7,049 bases of DNA from Thiotrichaceae bacterium (GTDB lineage Bacteria > Pseudomonadota > Gammaproteobacteria > Thiotrichales > Thiotrichaceae), in the NCBI GenBank assembly GCA_027024625.1, contig JALVRY010000066.1, forward strand, positions 1 through 7,049, given 5' to 3'. This document shows positions 1 through 6,068 of the stretch, piece by piece. A program made the position numbers and the translations under genes. The notes under the pieces are model-generated. The model did no database searches. It was not told the DNA's origin and saw only the letters and a list, made by a program, of their open reading frames with translations. The stretch's first letter is position 1. Every line of letters begins with the position of its first letter.

Positions 1-9
1 ATGTGCAGA

Positions 10-1143
10 TTAGCTAGAAGCCTCGATAATACTCCATAACCTTTCTATACTTTTCTCATTCGTCCAGTTTCGCAGTACGGCCTGTCTTGCTTTGTCTCCT
101 ATTTTTTTTGCATATATTGGATCCTTAGCATACTTGAGCATCTCTCTTATCATCCCTTCGATATCATTTTCTTCCACTAGTGACCCGGTTACTCGGTTTT
201 CAATTACATCTGATATCCCACCATGAAAGGTGGAAACGACCGGTAATCCCATACCCATTGCTTCAAGGACCGCAACAGGTGTGCCTTCCCGATCACCGTC
301 ATCTGCAGTAATCGAATGCTGAATAAAACACCTAGCTTTCTCAAAAGACTTTATTACCTCATCATGTGGCAGCGAACCATGAAAGATTACACTATCTTTA
401 ATATTGAGTTTCTTTACTAATGTATAACATTCCTCGCGTAATGGACCATCACCAATTACTTCCAAAATAGCATCTGGTACTTGCTTCTGCACTGCGGCAA
501 AAGCCTCAATTGACATCAAGGGTGCTTTTTTCTTTGTCAATCTCCCTACCATCAGAAACCTTACAGGTGCAGACGCTGGTTTAGCACAAACATTTTGTGG
601 TATGTCAGCACCACAAGGATTAACAAACACTTTAGATTCATTCGCACCCAATCTTATCAATTGATTTTTCATATGATTGGATACAGCTATAATAGAAAAA
701 GCCATGGTGAACATTTTTTTGTAATCCCTCCCGTATGTTGTTATATTATATTTTGTATATGCATCCCATCCATGAAAATGAACGATTAATGGGACCTCCG
801 CATTAATACATGCATCCATTACTGAGACACCTGTAATTCCATATTCAGCAAATACCAAATCAATGTTTTCCTGCTTTATCAAGTTTACTATTTCTCTATT
901 ATCTTGATCAACGATACTTATGTTTCTGATTTTTCTTTCTATATATCGTAATATCTTATAAAACAGGCTCTGTGATTGAAGATATTTATTTTTTCCTCCC
1001 CCCCCTATAATCCTCTTTCCCGGAAGCCCCAATAATGTAACTACGTCACATTTCATTCCTATAAGATGCGACTTTAAAAAAGTTTCGGACGGGCTAAAAG
1101 CTGCCTTGGTCTTGTTAACAACAAACAGCATACTATCTGGCAT
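10..1143 (-). CDS. GT4-family glycosyltransferase (GT-B fold)
   Basis: This gene probably transfers a sugar from a nucleotide donor onto a growing polysaccharide repeat unit at the cytoplasmic face of the membrane. Numbered from the ATG at 1143 (377 aa), the C-terminal donor-binding half shows VGRLTKKKAP (199-208), IGDGP (about 230-234) and the retaining-GT signature EGTPVAVLEAMGMGLPVVS starting at 286. E286 and E294 there form the E-x7-E pair typical of GT4. The N-terminal acceptor half carries HFHGWDA (122-128), seen in colanic-acid/amylovoran-type transferases. A GTG at 1149 would add two residues, but a purine-rich ribosome site suits the ATG at 1143 better. It follows the sulfotransferase gene by about 25 nt and is probably cotranscribed with it. 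A run of eight G lies in codons 47-50. Donor and acceptor sugars cannot be read from the sequence. Confidence 0.94.
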   Translation of the reverse strand: MPDSMLFVVNKTKAAFSPSETFLKSHLIGMKCDVVTLLGLPGKRIIGGGGKNKYLQSQSLFYKILRYIERKIRNISIVDQDNREIVNLIKQENIDLVFAEYGITGVSVMDACINAEVPLIVHFHGWDAYTKYNITTYGRDYKKMFTMAFSIIAVSNHMKNQLIRLGANESKVFVNPCGADIPQNVCAKPASAPVRFLMVGRLTKKKAPLMSIEAFAAVQKQVPDAILEVIGDGPLREECYTLVKKLNIKDSVIFHGSLPHDEVIKSFEKARCFIQHSITADDGDREGTPVAVLEAMGMGLPVVSTFHGGISDVIENRVTGSLVEENDIEGMIREMLKYAKDPIYAKKIGDKARQAVLRNWTNEKSIERLWSIIEASS

Positions 1144-1152
1144 GATCACACA

Positions 1153-1158
1153 CCTTCC
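1153..1158 (-). promoter_or_regulatory. Ribosome binding site of the glycosyltransferase gene
   Basis: The minus strand reads GGAAGG here. It ends 9 nt before the ATG at 1143 but only 3 nt before the GTG at 1149, so it favours the ATG as the start codon. Confidence 0.5.
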
Positions 1159-1168
1159 ATATTCATTT

Positions 1169-2062
1169 TTAACATAAATATCCCAACCTCTTTAACTGCC
1201 TGCCTGCAACCCGATAAACAATCTCTAATTGAGATTCTGTCATATCACCTAGGACCACACTATTCATGTTAAGAAGTTTATTGGTCATTCCATTCTTTAA
1301 TACACCCTTTTGTATACCTAATAAACCCTCAATTCTAGTCGCTTGTTCACTATAATCTTCGCAAATATCTTCATAGCGTATTTCAATATATTTATATACA
1401 CTTTTTTCCATAGAAGAAATCCTATCTATTGTCCATGACCAATAACTTGCCATCTTTTCTAGTACAAAGTTAAAATTTATTTCGCAGCCAGCGGATTTGT
1501 ATCTATCAGGGAGCCTCATAATATTCGACCATTCACGTCTTGCACTCAAATAACAAGCCACACGACCATCCCTAATAAAATGAACAATCCTTGGGTTTTT
1601 AAATTTATCTATAATATCAGGCAATAATGCTCCTAGCATTCCGCTATCATTGATTATATTATCACCACCTACAAGCCAGAGATATGCCCCTAGTTGCGCA
1701 AGAGACCTTTTGAATTCATCTTTTCTATTTTCCAATACTGATTGTATAAACTTATCAGGATCACACCAAATCGGTGGAACATTTGGTTGTTTTATCATCC
1801 AAGGATAAAACCCATCAAACCATAAATCTGCATTCCCTTCATCTGGATAAACTACAACGCTTTCTTGCCTTTTCAATCCTTCAAGTATCATGGATTTACC
1901 GCTATTGTTAAAACCCACAAAAAACACCGGTTTTATTAATTTCACCTCGGTAAAATTAGGTATATATATAGCCATACGTCTGCATAATCCTTCAATATAC
2001 CGGTCTTTTTCAGGTATATACTCCCATATTCTTCTCTTCTTTTTACTCACTTTTATTTCCAA
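1169..2062 (-). CDS. Sulfotransferase-like protein with a P-loop variant
   Basis: This is a probable PAPS-dependent sulfotransferase that could sulfate the glycan made by the cluster. Seen in the 297 aa: VFFVGFNNSGKSMI (46-59), placed where the family's 5'-phosphosulfate loop lies; IVHFIRDGRVACYLSARREW (159-178), matching the 3'-phosphate-binding RDGR...S region with R164 and S173; and YIEIRYEDICED (225-236), the usual motif after it. The length fits small bacterial sulfotransferases. The first loop reads G-x4-G-K-S, a full Walker A, rather than the common PRSGTT type, so a kinase-like or other P-loop activity is possible. No ATG lies near the 5' end. I chose the TTG at 2062; a GTG at 2050 (293 aa) has an equally good GGAA about 6 nt upstream, and the first ATG (1975) would cut off 29 residues. 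It sits 67 nt after wecC and just before the glycosyltransferase. The target sugar is unknown. Confidence 0.75.
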   Translation of the reverse strand: MEIKVSKKKRRIWEYIPEKDRYIEGLCRRMAIYIPNFTEVKLIKPVFFVGFNNSGKSMILEGLKRQESVVVYPDEGNADLWFDGFYPWMIKQPNVPPIWCDPDKFIQSVLENRKDEFKRSLAQLGAYLWLVGGDNIINDSGMLGALLPDIIDKFKNPRIVHFIRDGRVACYLSARREWSNIMRLPDRYKSAGCEINFNFVLEKMASYWSWTIDRISSMEKSVYKYIEIRYEDICEDYSEQATRIEGLLGIQKGVLKNGMTNKLLNMNSVVLGDMTESQLEIVYRVAGRQLKRLGYLC

Positions 2063-2129
2063 TTCAATCCACTAGTTTTACTAATCCATCTTCACTATTT
2101 TAAGACTTTTAAACCATACTTCTTATAAT

Positions 2130-3374
2130 CTAGTCATTGTACAATACACCACAGAAATCCAAGGTATTTATTCCCTCCAATTGTAAATTTCCTATAAATT
2201 CTTTATTTGCAACCAAAAGGACATAAATAGCATCATTCTGGTAAGTATAGGCATCATCCAATGAAATAAGGTTACAACCTGTTTCTTCAATATCATCAGG
2301 GAGCTTTTCTATATTAGGTTCAACTACATAGATACTATATCCATAATCGGATAGCTTTTTGATTATAAAAAGCGCAGGGCTTTCACGTAGATCATCAATA
2401 TCAGGTTTAAAAGAAGCCCCCAAACATACTATATTTTTTTTGTTTTCCTTTTCAGCCATCTCCATTATTTTTCTGATAACAAAATCTGGCTTACTATCAT
2501 TGACCTCTCGAGCACATCGAATCAACTTTGCTTCATCAGGTGATGATTCAACTATGAACCAAGGATCTACTGCGATACAATGACCACCTACGCCCGGGCC
2601 TGGCTGCAAGATATTCACTCTTGGATGTCTGTTTGCAAGTCTAATAAGCTCCCATACATCAATATTCAGTTTATCACTAATAATTGATAATTCATTTGCA
2701 AATGCAATATTCAAATCTCGAAAACTGTTTTCAGTAAGCTTGGCCATTTCTGCTGTTCTTGCATTCGTTGGAATACAAGCCCCTTTCACAAATAGAGAGT
2801 AGAACTCAGTGGCCGCAGTTGTACATTTTTCTGTGATCCCGCCTATTAGTCGGTCATTCTCTACTAATTCTCGGATTACTTTACCAGGCAGAACTCTTTC
2901 GGGACAATACGATATCCATATATCCATTTCTTCATTATTTTTTTGCGGAAAGACAAGATCAGGACGAAACAGAGATAACCATTCAGCCACTTTCTCAGTA
3001 GTTCCTACCGGTGACGTTGATTCCAAAATCACTAGATTTCCTTTATTCAAAACTGGAGCTATTGCTTCACAGGCAGACCTTATATAACTCGTATCTGGTG
3101 TATGATCACCTTTAATAGGCGTAGGTACAGCAATTAAAAATACATCAGATGGCATTGGCTCTGTATTTGCGGTTAATAAACCACTGGTCACAGCAGCATT
3201 TACAACCGAGTACAAATCAGGCTCGACTATGTGAACATTACCCTTATTTATCGTATCTACAACCTCATGATTCACATCGACACCAATAACTTTTTTTCCC
3301 TTTGATGCTATTACTGCCGCAGTGGGCAATCCAATATACCCAAGTCCAATAACTGAAATAGTGTCAATTTTCAT
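2130..3374 (-). CDS. wecC: UDP-N-acetyl-D-mannosamine dehydrogenase
   Basis: This cytoplasmic enzyme oxidises UDP-ManNAc to UDP-ManNAcA in two NAD-dependent steps, supplying an acidic sugar donor for surface glycan synthesis. The 414 aa match the roughly 420 aa of E. coli WecC. The N-terminal Rossmann fold has GLGYIG (10-15) and D33 at the end of the second strand. STSPVGTT (119-126) and CPERVLPG (157-164) follow. The central helix has EMAKLTENSFRD (209-220) with the conserved K212. The catalytic cysteine is C266 in GVGGHC (261-266). The C-terminal domain has GASFKPDIDDLRESP (319-333). All expected active-site residues are present. The start is firm: ATG at 3374 with GGAG 7 nt upstream. It overlaps the end of wecB by 11 nt, which suggests translational coupling. 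A related UDP-sugar 6-dehydrogenase such as a UDP-GlcNAc/GalNAc type is less likely because of the wecB partner. Confidence 0.95.
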   Translation of the reverse strand: MKIDTISVIGLGYIGLPTAAVIASKGKKVIGVDVNHEVVDTINKGNVHIVEPDLYSVVNAAVTSGLLTANTEPMPSDVFLIAVPTPIKGDHTPDTSYIRSACEAIAPVLNKGNLVILESTSPVGTTEKVAEWLSLFRPDLVFPQKNNEEMDIWISYCPERVLPGKVIRELVENDRLIGGITEKCTTAATEFYSLFVKGACIPTNARTAEMAKLTENSFRDLNIAFANELSIISDKLNIDVWELIRLANRHPRVNILQPGPGVGGHCIAVDPWFIVESSPDEAKLIRCAREVNDSKPDFVIRKIMEMAEKENKKNIVCLGASFKPDIDDLRESPALFIIKKLSDYGYSIYVVEPNIEKLPDDIEETGCNLISLDDAYTYQNDAIYVLLVANKEFIGNLQLEGINTLDFCGVLYND

Positions 3375-4515
3375 TACTCATCTCCGATAACACCTTTGCA
3401 ATTCTCATAGATGCCTTACCATCCCCATATGGGTTATGAGCATCACTCATGGTTTTATAATAGTCATCATCACTTAGCAGTCTATCTACTTCATAGACTA
3501 TCTTGTCAAAATTGGTACCGACAAGCTTAACTGTACCCGCTTCAACGGCCTCAGGTCTTTCTGTAACATCCCTCATTACGAGAACAGGTTTTCCTAACGA
3601 TGGTGCTTCCTCCTGTATACCACCGGAGTCGGTTAAAACAATGTGGCTGATACTCAATAAATACACAAATATCAAATACTCGAGTGGTTGAATAAGATAT
3701 ATATTAGATATTCCTGTTAAATGTTTCTTTACAGGTTGATAAATATTTGGATTCATATGTACCGGATACACTATTTGAACATCCTGATTATTTCTGGCTA
3801 TTTTTCTTAATGCTTTACATATATTCTCGACCCCATTACCGAAGTTTTCTCTCCTGTGGCCGGTTACTAAAATAATTTTTTTATTTTCATCCAAATACTC
3901 TAAGTTACTCTTAATCCGATTGAGTTTCTCGTGGTCATTATTTATAATAGACAACACCTCATGAAGAGCATCAATAACCGTGTTCCCGGTAATAGTTATA
4001 GTATTCGCTAGCACATTTTCTTTTAAAAGGTTTTCTCGTGCTGATTGAGTAGGCGCAAAATGATAGTTCGCCAAAACTCCAACTAGTTTTCTGTTCGCTT
4101 CCTCTGGCCAAGGGGAATAGATATCATTAGTTCTCAATCCTGCTTCTACATGGCCAATTTTAATTTTCTTATAATAAGCGGACAATGCCGCAGAAAAAGT
4201 CGTTGTCGTATCACCATGAATCAGAACTATATCCGGTGCACAATCATCTAATACTGTTTCAAACTCACTTAAAATACCTCTTGTAATGTCAAATAGAGAC
4301 TGCTTCGGCTTCATGATTTCAAGATCATAGTCAGGATGTATACCAAACAAATCCAAGACCTGGTCCAGCATTTCCCTATGCTGCGCAGTCACACATATCT
4401 TGACATCAAACCCACTATAACACCTTAAAGACTTGATAACAGGAGCCATCTTTATTGCTTCTGGTCTCGTGCCAAAAACCACAAGAACCCTTCTTTTTTT
4501 ATTTCTTTCTGCCAT
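3364..4515 (-). CDS. wecB: UDP-N-acetylglucosamine 2-epimerase (non-hydrolysing)
   Basis: This cytoplasmic enzyme interconverts UDP-GlcNAc and UDP-ManNAc, the step before WecC. The 383 aa align along their length with E. coli WecB as I recall it, offset by seven N-terminal residues. Visible motifs are FGTRPEAIKMAPVI (14-27), TAQHREMLDQVL (43-54), HGDTTTTFSAAL (100-111), GHVEAGLRT (121-129), PEEANR (137-142), GHRRENFG (219-226), PVHMNP (251-256) and the block TDSGGIQEEAPSLGKPVLVM beginning at 295. D102, E124, E138 and H220 correspond to the E. coli catalytic residues D95, E117, E131 and H213, so the enzyme looks active. The start is an ATG at 4515 with only a weak AGAGAT upstream. Its stop lies inside wecC. 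The 135-nt gap before it is the largest in the cluster and may hold its own promoter. Confidence 0.96.
   Translation of the reverse strand: MAERNKKRRVLVVFGTRPEAIKMAPVIKSLRCYSGFDVKICVTAQHREMLDQVLDLFGIHPDYDLEIMKPKQSLFDITRGILSEFETVLDDCAPDIVLIHGDTTTTFSAALSAYYKKIKIGHVEAGLRTNDIYSPWPEEANRKLVGVLANYHFAPTQSARENLLKENVLANTITITGNTVIDALHEVLSIINNDHEKLNRIKSNLEYLDENKKIILVTGHRRENFGNGVENICKALRKIARNNQDVQIVYPVHMNPNIYQPVKKHLTGISNIYLIQPLEYLIFVYLLSISHIVLTDSGGIQEEAPSLGKPVLVMRDVTERPEAVEAGTVKLVGTNFDKIVYEVDRLLSDDDYYKTMSDAHNPYGDGKASMRIAKVLSEMSNEN
3382..3385 (-). promoter_or_regulatory. Ribosome binding site of wecC inside wecB
   Basis: The minus strand reads GGAG here, 7 nt before the wecC ATG and inside the last codons of wecB. 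It allows reinitiation by ribosomes finishing wecB and supports the chosen wecC start. Confidence 0.65.
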
Positions 4516-4540
4516 ATTATTAAATCTCTAAACAGCCTAA

Positions 4541-4570
4541 ATATTAAGACGTTTATCCACTTGATTACAA
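4541..4570 (-). promoter_or_regulatory. Possible promoter for wecB-wecC
   Basis: On the minus strand TTGTAA (4570-4565) and TAATAT (4546-4541) are separated by 18 nt, each matching 4 of 6 consensus bases. A second weak pair, TTGTAA (4604-4599) and TACAGT (4580-4575), also has an 18-nt spacer. The gap is AT-rich, so such matches arise easily by chance. Confidence 0.22.
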
Positions 4571-4574
4571 ACGT
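4549..4574. repeat. Short inverted repeat upstream of wecB
   Basis: ACGTTT (4549-4554) and AAACGT (4569-4574) form 6-bp arms around a 14-nt loop. The repeat lies between the stop of the membrane-protein gene and the wecB start and overlaps the spacer of a possible promoter. No U-run follows on the minus strand, so it is not a typical intrinsic terminator. It could be an operator half-site pair or chance. Confidence 0.3.
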
Positions 4575-4650
4575 ACTGTATCTTTCTTACCATCAATATT
4601 ACAAGTATATATGATTAACATTACTTCGTGTTATATTTCCTTATAAGACA

Positions 4651-5973
4651 TCAATTATCCATAGTGTTTGATTTTTTTATTTGCACATGACATGCCACTA
4701 TAACCGAAACTCCAATCCAAAGAAATGGATAATATGCAACGGAAACAAATTGACCTGCTATAGCATACCCCAATAGGGAAATCGCGCTAGCTTTCATGAA
4801 TATATTACATTCATTATCAATGTTACTTAAGCTCATTCTCCAGGATAGATAGATACCGCCTAATAAAATTGAAGCAAAGATAAATAACGATATTGCACCA
4901 GCATCTGTACCCACCTGTATGAAAATATTGTGCGGAAGCTGGGCCTTTGGATATAACAAATCACTACTAAAATGATCTTGATAAAAATATGGGAAATTAA
5001 AAAACCCTATACCAAACAATGGATGCTCCTTTATCATCTCATACCCATGTTTCCAGTACAATATCCTCTGAATGGATGTCTTGTCCTCTCCTGCTTCTTC
5101 GAATCTAGCTTTTTGTTCTTCGGGTAATAGCCCGTAGGCAGCATATATCATGATTAAAATCAATACCAATTGTTTGAAACGAAATATCTTTTTATAGAAC
5201 ATGGCCAATAACTGAACTACCAATGCAAGCTGTGCCCCACGGCTGCTCGCACCAAGTATTGTCAATATGGGCGCCACCCAGAAAATAATTAATAGGGTTT
5301 TTTCAAATTTATTTACCTTACTATGCAGGTAATCGTACAAATAATATGCCACGGGGAATAGAGTAAGCATCAGAATAGCAAGTTCACCTGAATTCTGAAA
5401 ATACCCTTTAGGGCCCATTAATCCCCAACTAGCAAAACTGAACCCCCTTGTTATCCAGGACCATGATGTACCAATTGCTATTTTCGCTGAGCTCAATATA
5501 ATTATCAGCATAAATATATAGAATCTCTGCCTTGTATTAACTATTGTTATGATCAGGTAATAGATGACAAACCACCCATAAAAATCGATGTAGTGCTCTT
5601 TCGATATATCCGGCACATAGGCATAGATACTTGCAAGAAAAATCAAAATTGCAAATGCGTCCATCAACAGATTCATCGGATGAGAAACCCAATGCACAGA
5701 GGGATCAAACACCGCTCCGATCAACGATAATAATATAAATGTCTGAGCCCAAGGGAGGATGTCTATGGCCGGAAATATTGCCTGAGGTCGAGAGTATTCA
5801 AAAAAGATATAACAGCAGATCATCCAGAAGGAAAAATGCTGCGTTTTCATATAACGCCACATTTTACCGATCTTGAGGAAATAGAAATCCTCTACGGTAA
5901 GGTCTTTCGCTTTCTTGCGGACCCCCTTGCCCGCGTCTTTGGCGATTGCACTATTGTCGATAGAATCAGTCAT
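4651..5973 (-). CDS. O-antigen ligase/polymerase family membrane protein
   Basis: This inner-membrane protein resembles the O-antigen ligase/polymerase (WaaL/Wzy, PF04932) family, which joins or polymerises lipid-linked glycans on the periplasmic side. Of the 440 aa, the first 45 or so are charged and basic and probably cytoplasmic. About ten hydrophobic segments follow, roughly at 47-63, 74-90, 103-120, 131-147, 150-167, 197-213, 225-241, 266-282, 357-377 and 392-430 (the last perhaps two). A large polar loop spans about 283-350. Diagnostic stretches are YSRPQAIFPAIDILPWAQ (60-77), SSRG (243-246), HPLFGIGFFNFP (317-328) and LPHNIFIQVGTDAG (346-359). H348 occupies the place of the conserved loop histidine of ligases. 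The YSRPQ...PWAQ region is seen in homologues near polysaccharide or exosortase-linked clusters. Ligase and polymerase cannot be separated by sequence alone. The start is an ATG at 5973 with a weak ribosome site. It is the first gene of the minus-strand cluster, divergent from prfC. GC rises over its first 45 codons. Confidence 0.86.
   Translation of the reverse strand: MTDSIDNSAIAKDAGKGVRKKAKDLTVEDFYFLKIGKMWRYMKTQHFSFWMICCYIFFEYSRPQAIFPAIDILPWAQTFILLSLIGAVFDPSVHWVSHPMNLLMDAFAILIFLASIYAYVPDISKEHYIDFYGWFVIYYLIITIVNTRQRFYIFMLIIILSSAKIAIGTSWSWITRGFSFASWGLMGPKGYFQNSGELAILMLTLFPVAYYLYDYLHSKVNKFEKTLLIIFWVAPILTILGASSRGAQLALVVQLLAMFYKKIFRFKQLVLILIMIYAAYGLLPEEQKARFEEAGEDKTSIQRILYWKHGYEMIKEHPLFGIGFFNFPYFYQDHFSSDLLYPKAQLPHNIFIQVGTDAGAISLFIFASILLGGIYLSWRMSLSNIDNECNIFMKASAISLLGYAIAGQFVSVAYYPFLWIGVSVIVACHVQIKKSNTMDN
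5939..5966 (+). promoter_or_regulatory. Candidate sigma-70 promoter for prfC
   Basis: TTGGCG (5939-5944; 4 of 6 consensus) and TAGAAT (5961-5966; 5 of 6) are separated by 16 nt. Transcription would begin near 5973 and give a leader of about 95 nt before prfC. The elements lie inside the first codons of the divergent membrane-protein gene. Confidence 0.33.
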
Positions 5974-6011
5974 CGTTGATCTTCATGCAGGCACAGGGCG
6001 AAAGACGAGAA

Positions 6012-6030
6012 TATGCGTATGCATATGCAT
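6012..6030. repeat. Tandem hexamer with an embedded 12-bp palindrome
   Basis: Three copies of TATGC(G/A) run head to tail at 6012-6029. The last two copies lie within the perfect palindrome ATGCATATGCAT (6019-6030). It sits mid-way in the 95-nt region between the divergent membrane-protein gene and prfC, so it could be an operator, but its function is unknown. Confidence 0.45.
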
Positions 6031-6068
6031 TAGAATACCCGCTTCCCTGAACTGGCCCTGTCAACCCA

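Noticed and set aside
2434..2441. A8 tract in the wecC coding strand, and similar A7-A8 runs at 112-119, 3291-3297 and 4494-4500
   Set aside because: They encode ordinary Lys/Asn/Phe codons in AT-rich genes and are expected from composition, unlike the G8 run.
6032..6064. Possible minus-strand promoter with perfect TTGACA (6064-6059) and TATTCT (6037-6032)
   Set aside because: The 21-nt spacer is too long for a normal sigma-70 promoter. The TTGACA may be chance, although the location upstream of the cluster is suitable.
5974..6068. Search for a JUMPstart/ops element upstream of the cluster
   Set aside because: GGCGGTAG is absent from the minus strand of this region, so RfaH-type control is not supported here.
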